From NCBI GenBank assembly GCA_022606425.2, contig JAHDVF020000989.1, forward strand, positions 124,001-188,000: 64,000 nucleotides of DNA, in the 5' to 3' direction. Below the pieces are notes generated by a model. It saw only the letters and a program-made list of their open reading frames with translations, did no database searches and was not told where the DNA came from. The stretch is from Lepidostoma basale. Taxonomy: Eukaryota > Arthropoda > Insecta > Trichoptera > Lepidostomatidae. The translations under genes and the position numbers were made by a program. Shown here piece by piece: positions 54,625-64,000 of this stretch; position 1 is the first letter of the stretch; each line of letters opens with the position of its first letter.

Positions 54625-54900
54625 AGAGTAAAATCTCCACTCAAAACTTTGGCGACCCACTCTTTTCGGTAGCCGGGCCTTCAGCCTGGAACAATCTTCC
54701 TGCAAATCTCAAGTTCACTGACAACCCGCCAGAGACACAAAACACACCTTTTCTAACTAATTAATCCTGATGTTGGTGGACGATGTCATGACTAGGGCTC
54801 GGAATTTACATCAAAAGCATCTTTTGCCTTGGGTTTAGCTTTCACAAAGACAACATTTTTTTGTGTTTTGAGATCTATAGACCCGCTTTAGCTCTAGTTA
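54625..54900 (+). pseudogene. CR1/L2-like RT C-terminal fragment
   Basis: FGDPLFSVAGPSAWNNLPAN LKFTDNPP, the same block as FGDPAFAVALQPGTIF at 48240; ends shortly after. One frameshift. Confidence 0.65.
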
Positions 54901-55017
54901 TTAGAGAATATAAAAGTATATTTCAGGGTAAAGCGAATATCTAAGAATATTTCAGGGTTTTCGGGATGAGAGAAATCCAGACTTAAAAAAAATCATACAT
55001 CCTACAGGAAGAACATG

Positions 55018-55290
55018 TGGACGATGCCATCATTGATTGCAAAATCTACAAGTTGTTAATTATTGCTTTGACTGACGTTGAGAGGTCATTCTACTATCTA
55101 AAAAATTCTTGCAAATGATCGACTGAGTCTTACTCCCGAAAATATAGGCAAAAATGTAATTGTACAATATAATTAGTAGTTTGTCACACAAAATACCTCG
55201 TTTTTTACTAGTTAACAGTAAATATGATGTTAGAGAATATAAAATAATATTTTAGATGCATATAAATCCGAGCCCTGGTAATGACATCAG
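55018..55290. repeat. Dispersed repeat pair with 47257-47530
   Basis: See 47257-47530. Confidence 0.6.
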
Positions 55291-55444
55291 TGTCCAAGAA
55301 ACAAGAAACGAATGTGTTACAATTATGTGAACGCGCACTATATTAATATCTTTGTTTCTTCCACCATAAGTATTCACAAATTAGCTATAGTTACATCTAA
55401 GGAGGTGCACTTAATTCACTTTGCTTAGACCAATACATAAACTG

Positions 55445-55965
55445 ACTAACAACTAACTAACTAACTAACAATTACACTGTTTCTCTGGAGGGGTAGGCAG
55501 AAAGGATGGACCGCTATACCGTTCTGTCCTGACATACTTCTCAAGCTTCCTCTACATTCATACATCGTAACGTGTATTGCATGTCAATTTTTCCTACTTC
55601 AAATGTGGCTGCCTTTTAGTTTGTTGATTAATTTGGTCATGCCATGCTTTCCTAGGTCTTCCATGGCTATATATATATATCATATAGAATGAAACTGCAT
55701 ACTTAGTTTTTTAATGTTAAAAAAAACTAACAAACCATCACGCCGTCTTCCCAAGGGGTAGGCAGAAAGAATGGACTGCCACACTTTTCTTTCCTGACAT
55801 ATTTCTCTCGCATCCTCAACATTCATACATCGTGTCATGCACGGGCGTCGATTTCTCTGACTCCTCACATGGCCGACATTCAATATTTATTTATTTGATC
55901 ATGTCACGTTTTCCTCGGTCTTCCTCTATTTCTGGTTCCATTTACATTGTTAACATATACATACA
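55445..55965 (-). pseudogene. Two RTE-like 3' ends in tandem
   Basis: 55448-55668 starts with a reversed tail CTAACTAACTAACTAACAAT. 55722-55965 starts AAACTAACAAACCATCACGC and encodes NVGHVRSQRNRRPCMTRCMN VEDAREICQ and SILSAYPLGRRRDG, where a one-base loss shifts the ending from the usual GETA-stop. Confidence 0.75.
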
Positions 55966-56099
55966 TACATACATATACATACATTTACATACATCTTGTT
56001 GTTGTACTGCATATTTTTCTTCAACCATTCAATTCATAAAAGTGGCTCTCTATAAATCATACACTTTATTTTTATATCATAAATTATAATAAATATGAA

Positions 56100-56255
56100 T
56101 CATTTGTTTCCCAGAAATTTTATTATATACTCGTATTATGGATATGACATGTTTTGATTTTCTTAGGCATTTTCCAAATGTCTTAGCTAGGCAAAACAAG
56201 CCATTCTCATAAAATATAATAAAAATGTTTTTGTATCCATATTAATTACATGCGT
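56100..56255. repeat. GAAACATGTC-family inverted pair, degenerate
   Basis: ATGACATGTTTTGATTTTCT (reverse) and GTCTTAGCTAGGCAAAACAA (forward), flanked by TTTTATTATATACTCG and AAAATATAATAAAAATG. It sits just upstream of the proteasome start exon. Confidence 0.55.
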
Positions 56256-56278
56256 TTATATATGTATATTCAGATAAA

Positions 56279-56537
56279 ATGCCGCACATGGGCGTAGAAA
56301 CGATGCAGATCGGGAATCTGGATTGGATGGCGGAACACAGCACGGGCACATCTATCATGGCCGTGGAGTTTAAGGATGGAGTGGTCATCGGGGCGGACTC
56401 GCGCACCACCACCGGCACCTACATCGCTAACCGTGTCACGGACAAGCTGACGCGTGTCACAGATTACATCTACTGCTGCCGGTCCGGCTCGGCAGCCGAC
56501 ACGCAGGCCATTGGTGATATTGTGTCCTATCAACTAG
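56279..56537 (+). CDS. PSMB6: 20S proteasome subunit beta-1 (beta type-6), coding exon 1
   Basis: Encodes the N-terminus of the caspase-like (beta-1) catalytic subunit of the 20S proteasome. A splice acceptor (ATTCAG, AG at 56272-56273) precedes the ATG at 56279, implying a non-coding or short first exon upstream. Residues 1-23 form the propeptide, ending HSTG. Cleavage before Thr24 would free the catalytic N-terminal threonine of TSIMAVEF. Counting from it, Asp17 (GADSRTTTG), Lys33 (VTDKLT) and Arg45 (CCRSG) fall exactly at the canonical active-site and S1-pocket positions; Arg45 is typical of beta-1. Position 2 is Ser where human beta-1 has Thr. The exon ends in ...YQL plus G (phase 1) before GTTTGT. 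Full spliced CDS: 56279-56537, 59846-59986 and 60810-61087, 678 nt, 225 residues, no frameshift. Confidence 0.96.
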
Positions 56538-56829
56538 GTTTGTTTACTAGATTGTGTCACTGGGAATATGTTACCAAGAAGACTGTTTAGTTATAATATA
56601 AAGAACTTTTTGTAGTTCTATATTACATCTAGCAGGTTTGCTGCCACTACAAATTATATACATTTTTCTATCCTGACATATTTCTCTGGTATTTTTAACA
56701 TGATATTATTTATTCGACATTCACCATCACTTTATATTGTGGTTTTAAATTTGAATAATTTTCAAAAAACACCGTATTTTCAAAATACAAAAAAGTGTTG
56801 TGAAAATATGTTTTTCAAACGTTATTAAA

Positions 56830-57330
56830 ATAAACTAACTAACTAAGCATCACGCCATCTCTCAAGGGGTAGGTAGAGAGAATTGACCTCAATACCGTTC
56901 TGTCCTGACATACCTCTCTTGATTCCTCCACATTCATACATCGTAACATGCACGTTTGTCTATTTTTCCAACTTCGAATGTGGCCGCCTTTCAGTATTTG
57001 ATTAATTTGGTCATGCCATGCTTTCCTTGGTCTTCCACGAATTCTCTTTCCACTCACACTGCTTGTATACAACATTTTAACCATTCTTCTCTCGTCCATC
57101 GGTTCCATATGTCCAAACCATCTGAGGGATCATTTTTTAATTTTACTAATGATGCAATCATCTGCCTTACATTTCTTCCTTATTTCGTCGTTTGGTATTC
57201 TATCATATATCGTTTTCCCGCACATTATTCTCAGTGATCTCATTTCTACGGCATTTATCTTACTTTCATAATTTTTTTGCCAGCTCCAAGCTTCACTTTC
57301 ATACATAAGGGTTGGCACATTTTTCTTAGT
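56830..57330 (-). pseudogene. RTE-like RT 3' end in proteasome intron 1
   Basis: AACTAACTAACTAAGCATCA, then - strand KGKRIRGRPRKAWHDQINQI-like sequence, RSLRIMCGKTIYDRIPNDEI and MPTLMYESEAWSWQKN. It is antisense to the host gene and truncated at about 57318. Confidence 0.8.
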
Positions 57331-57769
57331 CTTCCAAGATTTTTGCCCTCTTTTGACATTGCTAATTTTTTATTGTTCTTTCTTAGAGAATTCTTATGAT
57401 GGAATATCAAACTCTCAAACAATGAACAATGCATCATCAAACAGAAATAAATAAAAATCCTATATGATATGTTTATATATTTTTTGAAATTATTTCCACA
57501 AGTTTATTTTCATATTCTTTCCATATTATAATTCATTCAACTTAGAGTTCTCATCTGTATTGTAAAGTCATAGTTCATCATTTTAATACTAGATTCTTGA
57601 TTCACTTTTGTCAAATATCATTAAGGCTTTAAAAATCTAAATTGTTCTTTTCTACACTTAATTTTTTTCATAAAATGGACTTGTAAATACACATTTTGTT
57701 GTTGTTTCCAAACGATGATATAAAACTCCCATATTCAGAATTAAACATTTCTTTGACTTTTATTATATT
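57331..57769. other. AT-rich intron sequence
   Basis: Part of proteasome intron 1; nothing recognised. Confidence 0.4.
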
Positions 57770-57835
57770 GTATAGTAGTGACATGTTTCGCCATGCTAGG
57801 ACATTATCAAATGTTTTATTTTAAAAATAAATCAA
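57770..57835 (-). repeat. GAAACATGTC-family hairpin, inactive box
   Basis: GTGACATGTTTCGCCATGCT and AGGACATTATCAAATG; on the - strand the box reads TTGATAA. Confidence 0.55.
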
Positions 57836-57851
57836 ATAAGGTTGCTTTGTT

Positions 57852-59155
57852 TTAACCCTTTAGTGTGGCTGGCTTTATTTGCTCATATTTTAACAACAAC
57901 AACAACAAACCATCACGGCGTTTCCCCGCAGGGGTAGGCAGAGAGAATGGACTGCCACACTACTCTATCCTGGCAAACCTCTCTAGATTCCTCCACATTC
58001 ATACAACGAGTCATACACGCACGTCGATTCCTCCGACTTCTAACATGACCAACCTTTAAAATTTGATTAATTTGGTCATGCCATGTTTTCCTCGGTCTGC
58101 CTCGACTTCATACCCCATTTACATCATTAACGTATACTTTTAGTGTATCTTATAAATCTTTATACTTCAGTTTCTTAACACAATGTTGTCGGGAAACGTA
58201 AAACTACGTTTTTTTCAGTTTGATGCTCAAATGCGGGAAACGTAAAAATGCGTTTTTTACTCTCTGGTGGTTGTCGTCGGGTAACGTAATAAAACGTGTT
58301 GTGTAATAAATGGATTTTGTTGCTAAATCGTATATCTGACTTCACAATATAATTTCACTCACAAATTTATATTTATTAGGCTTTACTTTTGATTTATTAT
58401 TCAATTATAAAATGAAAAAAAAATGTCTAAAAATATACATTTTTTGTTTGCGAGGCCACAATAGGATACATAGGAAATTTTGAAATATATACAGCACAGG
58501 GTAAAAAATTGTTAGAAACAGTGGAAACAGTTTTAACCCCATATATTGAATTATGGCATCACGTATATATGGATAATTATCACAATAGTGTTTTGATGAG
58601 TGAGGCTTTGTTGGAGAAAAAAATAAGAGTATGTGGTACAATACGAGAAAATCGAGGCTTACCCGTATCTTTGAAAAAACCAAAATTAGAAAAAGGGGAA
58701 TCAATATTTCGAAGAAAAAATGACATTCTTATGCAGATTTGGCGATCTAAAAAATATGTAAGAATGATTTCCACCATACACTCTGCGGAAATTATAATTG
58801 TAAGCAAAATATCCAGACTCAGTATGGTACAAAATTTTTTTATTGGAGACAGCACGTCATTGGATAACTAGCAGTATTGAAACGAACTAAGTGAGGAACC
58901 TGGAACATCGACAGTAAGTTTGACACGGCACACTCCAAATCGCGATCCTCCAGACAGACTTTCTACGAATCTAAAAGTCCATAAATTAGAAAGGATAAAG
59001 GGGAAAGGGCAAAAAAATACGCACAAAGAAAATGTCGAGTGTGTGCTGCTAAAGGAAAAAGGAGTGAAACTTGTTACATGTGTTAATTCTGTGGTGTGGC
59101 TCTTCACAGAGGTACATGTTTTGAACGGTACCATACAGTAAAAAAATACTAGACA
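57852..59155 (+). pseudogene. piggyBac transposon relic
   Basis: 58410-58860 encodes YIGNFEIYTAQGKK, then WHHVYMDNYHNSVLMSEALL EKKIRVCGTIRENRGLP. This is the central DDE_Tnp_1_7 region of piggyBac transposases; YMDN carries the second catalytic Asp of the family. 58995-59153 encodes the C-terminal Cys-rich finger RKCRVCAAKGKRSETCYMC, then after an in-frame TAA FCGVALHRGTCFERYHT. At 57852 TTAA is followed by CCCTTTAGTG, a plausible piggyBac target site plus terminus. An RTE-like insertion (57888-58142) separates it from the coding part. N-terminal two thirds missing; the matching right end was not found. Confidence 0.8.
57888..58142 (-). pseudogene. RTE-like 3' end, (GTT)n subfamily, in piggyBac relic
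   Basis: AACAACAACAACAAACCATC, CCGCAGGGGTAGGCAGAGAG, ending TTTACATCATTAACGTATAC. Almost identical in structure to 43470-43705. Confidence 0.8.
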
Positions 59156-59534
59156 GTAATTTTGACAATTTTAAATAGTGTTAAATAGTTGTATTGATTT
59201 TAAATAGTATTATAATTTGATAAAAATTCTGTGTTTGTATAAAAATAAAACTTCCAAAGTGCTACTTTGTGTTTGTTTTCCATCATTTCATCATTGAGAC
59301 ACAATAAGGTAAGATGCATTTAAAGTTTCAGTCAATTATCACGGATATTTCAAAAGTTATAGACTTTTAAAATAATGAAACGAACCCAAATATCGCCCGC
59401 GCCAGGCTGCAATCAGCATAAAACAATACCCGAAAACAATGTGTTACTACTAAATTGTACAAAATATAATGATGAACAGGAACTATGTCTCTGAGTTGTA
59501 AATATTGCTAAACGCAGTTAAAAATACAATTTAA
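59156..59534. other. AT-rich intron sequence
   Basis: Part of proteasome intron 1 beyond the piggyBac relic; nothing recognised. Confidence 0.4.
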
Positions 59535-59702
59535 AATTAGAATTAAACACTTTTAAAACGTTGCATTTTCATCCACTTTATTTTGAGTCAGGAGCGCCAA
59601 CCGGTTTCACTCTGTAACGAGCTTCATCAGGACTATACACAAACTGAATCTCAAAATAAAGTGGTTTTATACAACGTTTTAAAAGTGTTTAATTCTAATT
59701 TT
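59535..59702. repeat. Foldback element with hammerhead-like motif in proteasome intron 1
   Basis: Left AATTAGAATTAAACACTTTT, AAAACGTTG, CCACTTTATTTTGAG; right CTCAAAATAAAGTGG, CAACGTTTTAAAAGTGTTTA, ATTCTAATTT. Ends only about 140 bp before exon 2. Confidence 0.85.
59598..59632 (-). ncRNA. Hammerhead-ribozyme-like motif, ACCGGT type
   Basis: - strand: CTGATGA (59630 to 59624), extra A, stem II GCTC/GAGT with a 6-nt loop, GAAA (59608 to 59605), ACCGGT, T. Stem I is at most 3 bp (GTC with GGC). Confidence 0.5.
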
Positions 59703-59845
59703 AAATATGTCAAACCACCAAGTGATAGCTTCTTTCCAAAAATACTCTTGTTTGTTCTGTTTTTTCAACTGAATTATGTGTGTATTAAATTGTGTTGTAA
59801 AATAATGTAGAATGCTTTAAATCTAATATTTGTGTATGTTGGCAG

Positions 59846-59986
59846 GACTTCACCAGATGGAGCTGGAGATTGGAGCCAAACCGCTGGTGGCCACGGGGGC
59901 GGCCCTTTTCCGGAACCTCTGCTATAACTACAGGGACTCCCTCATGGCTGGTATCCTGGTTGCCGGCTGGGACAACCAGCTTGGAG
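59846..59986 (+). CDS. PSMB6: 20S proteasome subunit beta-1, coding exon 2
   Basis: Acceptor TGTTGGCAG (AG at 59844-59845); donor G|GTTTGT after 59986. The exon begins and ends in phase 1. It encodes LHQMELEIGAKPLVATGAAL, FRNLCYNYRDSLMAGILVAG and WDNQLGG, aligning with the YRxDLMAGIIIAGWD segment of animal beta-1 subunits. Intron 1 (56538-59845, about 3.3 kb) carries an antisense RTE-like relic, the piggyBac relic and a foldback element. Confidence 0.95.
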
Positions 59987-60124
59987 GTTTGTTTTATTTC
60001 TCAGTCTTTCGTATACTAAGCTTATTTAGAATGTTATTAATTTTTGGTATTTTTTAACCATCCAATGATTGCATTGCATAAATAAAAAAGCAATAAAACT
60101 GAGACTTTTATGTTCTATAAAATT

Positions 60125-60590
60125 TCTTAAACTAACTAACTAACTGTCACGCCGTCTCAGCATAGGGGTATGCAGAAAGAATGGAAGTGGCACTTTTCTT
60201 TGCCATCCACGGTCTCCAAGTCAGCAGTCTTCTTGTCCATTTTTCGTCTGAGCTTCTGGCTACGTGACCTGCCCATTGCCATTTTAGAGTCGCCACCCTG
60301 TGGATGATGTCAGTGACCTTTGTTTTTTCTCTCACCGTATCGTTTCTGACTCTGTCTCCTAGGCTTATTCCTAACATAGCTCTTTCCATGGCTCTTTGGG
60401 TCACTCATAGTTTCTCGGCACTTTGTTTGGGCAATGTTACAGTTTCAAGACTATAAGTACCATCTGGCAGAACGCAGGTTTCATAGACTTTTTGTTTCAG
60501 GTTGATCGGTATTTTCCGGTTTATACGGATGTAACCTATTTTTCCGAAAGCTGCCCAGCTTAGTCCAATTCTTCTCTTGAGCTCTGTGGT
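60125..60590 (-). pseudogene. Chimeric RTE-like relic in proteasome intron 2
   Basis: 60128-60190 is the (TTAG)n subfamily 3' end. From about 60195 the - strand switches to the other RTE-like family (WAGHVARSSDEKWTRRLLTW, MERAMLGISLGDRVRNDTVR), as at 11215-11720. The junction within one intron suggests template switching or nested loss. Confidence 0.75.
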
Positions 60591-60809
60591 TTAGATATCT
60601 CGGCCCAATCGAATATATATCGTCCGTGATATATAATATTTTAATATGTGCAAATATATAATATGATTTATATTGTCTTAAACAACATTCACATTCAAGT
60701 TATTATCTGTTTATATAAATGTAGAAACTACCACACATTTCACAGTATTTCAAATGTTCTCAGGAAGGTGAGAAGTCTATTGTTTTAATTAATTCAACTT
60801 TGATTTCAG

Positions 60810-61087
60810 GTCAAGTGTACTCCATCCCCATCGGTGGGATGTGCGTGCGGAGCCCCGTGTCTATTGGCGGGTCGGGCTCCAGCTACATCTACGGCTACGT
60901 GGACGCACACTACAAGAAAGACATGACCACGGCCGAGGCAGTGGACTTCGTCACCAAGTGTCTCACGCTCGCAATGGCCCGAGACGGTTCATCGGGAGGT
61001 GTAGTCCGCCTGGGAGTTATCACTAAGGACGGCATCGACAGAAAGGTCATCCTTGGAGACCAGCTACCCAAATTCTACGAAGGCTAA
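60810..61087 (+). CDS. PSMB6: 20S proteasome subunit beta-1, terminal coding exon
   Basis: Acceptor TTGATTTCAG (AG at 60808-60809), phase 1. It encodes [35 protein letters not shown], then ALAM-like [19 protein letters not shown] and [11 protein letters not shown] with TAA at 61085-61087. [11 protein letters not shown] and RDGSSGG hold the conserved Ser and Asp positions around the active site. The C-terminus is slightly shorter than in human beta-1. Intron 2 is 823 bp. Confidence 0.96.
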
Positions 61088-61303
61088 GGGTTCTCTCAGT
61101 ATACATAAGTCCGTTGATGCAACTTTTATTGTCAATTGGTTCTTAATGCTTCACAACTTTTATTTGTAAGTGTTTTCAGTCTTTAAATTTGTGTTAGTGA
61201 TATGGAAATGTAACTCAAATAATCAATTGGAACGTAATAAGAGGTTGCATCAATTGATTTTAATGGTTTCTCTTATAATTTTGTATCATTTCGGTTAATT
61301 ATT

Positions 61304-61325
61304 AAAATACACTTTTTAAAATAAA
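61304..61325 (+). terminator. Candidate poly(A) region of proteasome gene
   Basis: An AAAATAAACTATC context near 61320, about 235 nt after the stop. No other strong AATAAA lies closer. Weak support. Confidence 0.35.
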
Positions 61326-61369
61326 CTATCTGAATTATTTATTTTCACCCGTGTTAGCAGAGTAGATCT

Positions 61370-61640
61370 TGGTATTGTGTTGCATAAACCTCTGGGTCAT
61401 TAATAATGAATACGAATGAAGATATCTTTTCTAGAAATTGTATTATATATAGGAATGAGATGTTTCGCCTTTCTAAGGCATCAAATGTCCTTTTAATAAC
61501 GCGTTAATAACATTTGTATTGGCTTAGAAAGGCGAAACATGCCATTTCCATAAAACTTCTAGAAAACAAATGCTTTCATTTGTATTAATTATTTAAGATG
61601 AACTTTTACATCATTGTTCAAGAAACAATAAATACTCTGG
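61370..61640. repeat. GAAACATGTC-family foldback pair
   Basis: Reverse copy (GAATGAGATGTTTCGCCTTT, CTAAGGCATCAAATG) and forward copy (GGCTTAGAAAGGCGAAACAT, GCCATTTCC), both followed outward by the TTCTAGAA and ATTTGTATTAATT/AATACGAATGA ends. Confidence 0.7.
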
Positions 61641-61685
61641 GCCATTTTAAAATATTCCGTAATTCTTAAACAAAAATAAAACAAA

Positions 61686-61945
61686 ACTAACTAACTAACC
61701 ATCACGCCGTCTCCCCGAAAGGGTAGGCAGAAAGAATGGACTGTCACACTTTAACCGATGCGGCACTCCATCCTTCTCTTTTCGCCCCGCGGGAGACGCG
61801 GTGTGATGGGTTGCGAACCTCATCGCCACCAATAGGCATCTCCCGCGCACACTTCGATCTTCCAACATCCACAAAATAAATCTAAAACAAATAATATAAA
61901 ATACAATGATATAAAATAAAATAACAAAATAAAAATAATTTTAAA
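61686..61945 (-). mobile_element. Non-autonomous element with borrowed RTE 3' end
   Basis: Tail ACTAACTAACTAACCATCAC, RTE part GGGTAGGCAGAAAGAATGGA, body CGATGCGGCACTCCATCCTT, CATCGCCACCAATAGGCATC and the (AATAAAAT)n stretch. 5' truncated. Confidence 0.8.
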
Positions 61946-62271
61946 ATAAAACAAGTTTATGATATACCTAACTTAATATTTTATTATTAAAATATATACA
62001 CATATTTACAAATTAAAAGCAAGAATCATCAAATACAACATAAATGTACGTGAAAATATTAAAGAAAATATGAATGAATGCAAAAAGTGGATGCAACCAG
62101 AATATGTAAGGAAACAGAACCATTATCAAACTGCTAAATATGTACATTTAAAACTAATAAATCAAATGTTCGATTATTTTTAGTTATTCTCTAACGATTT
62201 ATGATTCTAAATTTCCTACATTGGTGCTGTGTTATATTTATTAAATTGTTATTTTTTTCTTGTATATACAG

Positions 62272-62357
62272 TTGGAAGTGTACAAACGGGCATCCAAACA
62301 ATAACTCCCAAAGAAATCATGAACATTCGGCATCAGAAAATGGTAACTTTACAATAA
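62272..62357 (+). CDS. Candidate terminal or internal exon, unrecognised
   Basis: A clean acceptor (TTTTTTCTTGTATATACAG, AG at 62270-62271) precedes an open frame GSVQTGIQTITPKEIMNIRH QKM that either stops at TAA 62355-62357 or is spliced at GTAACT (62343). It lies in AT-rich DNA, and its composition is more coding-like than its flanks. No family recognised, and a chance frame is possible. Confidence 0.3.
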
Positions 62358-62589
62358 TGAAATGAGTAACAAGTTTGGAATAACATAACATTGAAACATT
62401 AAATGGTTACCTTAATGAAAAGAGAAGGTTCCTAAATAACTATTATTCAATACGCTAATTGTATTTATTCAAGAATAAATATTTTAAAATAAATAAAATG
62501 GTTAGTCTGTTGCAACTTACACTATTTAAAAATGAAGCCAGTCCAATTTTGCGAATGGTCAGGTATTTTGGGTTTTGTCACTTAACCGC

Positions 62590-62805
62590 CCTAAGCATAT
62601 GAACGTATGTGATACACACACTTTGACTGTACCATTCTGCCCTATCCCATATCACGACACGCTTGAGAAAAAATAATATAACTAAAATGTACAAACTGTT
62701 AGGGATACGCTTGTGTGTCAACAACACTTGATTAAAGGTCTTCACAAGTATGATAGTTTTACAAGGGCAGGCGATGGTGTGCGGACGAATCTTTGACGTT
62801 TTGCA
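62590..62805 (-). repeat. Dispersed repeat, copy 2
   Basis: Reverse complement of 4825-5040; CTTTGACTGTACCATTCTGC and AAGTATGATAGTTTTACAAG are the clearest shared blocks. Confidence 0.75.
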
Positions 62806-62831
62806 ATTTAAAAAAATATAATAAGTATATG

Positions 62832-63090
62832 GCACCGTGAGTGTAAAACCGAGATAAGTGCAAATATAAATTTTGGAGATATGGGAGTTTAAAGACTTCA
62901 TATTGCTTGGAAAAACTGTTTTTTTTTTTAAATAAACCAATGATTTTCGGTTTATAGTAATATATCTATAAACCGAAAATCATTGGTTTATTAAAAAAAA
63001 AAACAGTTTTTCCAAGCAATATGAAGTCTTTAAACTCCCATATCTCCAAAATTAATATTTGCACTTATCTCCGTTTTACACTCACGGTGC
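62832..63090. repeat. 259-bp near-perfect palindrome
   Basis: Arms of about 126 bp around an 8-nt centre (TAATATAT). The ends GCACCGTGAGTGTAAAAC and its complement pair; the differences are a few substitutions and the A/T-run length. No ORF. It lies 130 bp downstream (in - strand sense) of the terminal exon at 63221-63357, so it may fall in that gene's 3'UTR. Confidence 0.9.
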
Positions 63091-63220
63091 GATATAATTA
63101 AATTTAATTACAAAAAGAGGTTTAATTACAGTGAAGGCAGGGCAGTTATATAAGAGTATTTTAAGCCATCTATAATGAATACTAACAACACCGAGTTACA
63201 TTATTCGAGTCGGGAATTGG

Positions 63221-63357
63221 CTATGAGTTTGAGCTGATCATCCCAAACTCTTCCATGGCTGTAAGGTCTCTAAGCAGCATTTGGATGGTCTCCTTGGTGC
63301 GCGGGTGGTAGTCGGGACCCTCGTCATCAGCCAACGAAGGATCTTGGGACTCCAGTT
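63221..63357 (-). CDS. Terminal coding exon of an unrecognised gene
   Basis: On the - strand a strong acceptor (TTTGTATGTTTCTCTAG) opens an exon starting at 63357 in phase 1. It encodes LESQDPSLADDEGPDYHPRT, KETIQMLLRDLTAMEEFGMI and SSNS, then TAG at 63223-63221. GC content and codon use are clearly coding-like against the AT-rich flanks. The C-terminal peptide is acidic, then predicted helical (KETIQMLLRDLTAMEEFG). The rest of the gene lies to the right, beyond the window. I do not recognise the protein. The intron contains an antisense-free RTE-like relic in the same orientation as the gene. Confidence 0.7.
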
Positions 63358-63390
63358 CTAGAGAAACATACAAATATGTGAAATATAACT

Positions 63391-64000
63391 AACTAACTAA
63401 CCATCACACTGTCTCCTCGGAGGAGTGGGCAGTAAGAAGAGCTGCCACACTTTTATTTCCAAACCATCTTAATGTTCCTTTCATTATTTTGTTCATAACA
63501 CTTTCATCCGCACCACATTCACTTTCAATATTTTCATTTGATACTCTATCATACACAGATTTTCCACATATCGCCTCTTTGTGAGAATAACGTGACATTT
63601 CGAAAATTAAATCCGTCGTGTTCAACTTTATTTTCTACAAAAACATGGTATTTTTAAAGTGAAAATCAGAGAATTTATGAGGGAAAGAGACAACACAACA
63701 GTGGTATATTGTGTTGTCACGTTGTCTCTTTCAGACGGGTATCTTGTTTCATTTTTCAATTTTTCGAGATAACACATTACTCTTGCAAAGAGGCAATATA
63801 TCATTTCTACTGCATTTATTATACTTTCATCTTTCTTTTGCCAGTTCCATTTTTACATACATAAGGTTCGGTACAAGAACACCCATGTGTACTGCCATTT
63901 TATCTTTTTCGGGTAGGTTTATGTTTGCGATGCCAACTTTTAAGTCCACCATTGACTTTGTTGCCTGCTCCAACCATTCTTTCAAAATCCCTCTCCACTC
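63391..64000 (-). pseudogene. RTE-like RT 3' end, (TTAG)n subfamily, MITE-interrupted
   Basis: Tail AACTAACTAACTAACCATCA, then - strand SVYDRVSNENIESECGADES, MNKIMKGTLRWFG. It resumes after the insertion with INAVEM-like sequence and runs off the window edge with the RRVGAGN-equivalent region (GTTGCCTGCTCCAACC). Confidence 0.75.
63573..63794. mobile_element. MITE inserted in RTE-like relic
   Basis: 222 bp bounded by terminal inverted repeats starting GCCTCTTTG (34-bp arms with about 75 % identity, both ending in TCGAAAA). An inner inverted repeat GAAAGAGACAAC/GTTGTCTCTTTC lies near the centre. Flanks share a short ATATC-like direct repeat. No ORF. Confidence 0.65.

Noticed and set aside
56270..56533. 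Antisense frame opposite proteasome exon 1
   Set aside because: It covers exactly the coding exon on the other strand and has no homologous protein features.

Overview
The window looks like a piece of an insect nuclear genome: AT-rich, intron-containing and very repeat-dense. The anchor genes are a Hunchback-type zinc-finger gene at the left end and a spliced 20S proteasome beta-1 (beta type-6) gene at the right end, both on the + strand. The extreme right holds the last coding exon of an unrecognised gene on the - strand. The order cannot be fixed from the sequence; a large, transposon-rich genome such as a beetle's is a guess.

Layout. 1-613 is the end of an intron upstream of hunchback. 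614-2236 is the main coding exon, carrying all six zinc fingers. 2237-about 2650 is its 3'UTR with four Pumilio-type motifs and poly(A) signals. About 2.9-56 kb is intergenic and filled with decayed mobile elements. 56279-61087 is the proteasome gene in three coding exons; its two introns hold more retrotransposon debris and a piggyBac relic. 61.4-64 kb holds more repeats, one candidate exon (62272-62357) and the - strand terminal exon (63221-63357).

Mobile DNA. Most recognisable sequence is 3' ends of RTE-like non-LTR retrotransposons, in over 30 fragments on both strands. One subfamily ends in (TTAG)n and another in (GTT)n, with the ORF stop almost touching the tail. A roughly 0.6 kb non-autonomous family borrows the last 60 bp or so of the (TTAG)n element. 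There are also CR1/L2-like and Jockey-like fragments, tRNA-derived SINEs, a piggyBac pseudogene, a transposase-like helix-turn-helix remnant, a MITE, a 13-bp minisatellite and several 200-260 bp near-perfect palindromes.

The most striking unlisted signal is a dispersed hammerhead-ribozyme-like motif: a CTGANGA box, a hairpin, GAAA, then a palindromic ACATGT or ACCGGT and a C or T. It recurs on both strands and often sits inside foldback elements. The best copy (46456-46505, - strand) has a 9-bp stem I and a 4-bp stem II. This resembles the hammerhead motifs reported from Penelope-like elements and retrozymes, but no Penelope reverse transcriptase is visible here. All motif copies carry one extra nucleotide before stem II, so activity is unproven.
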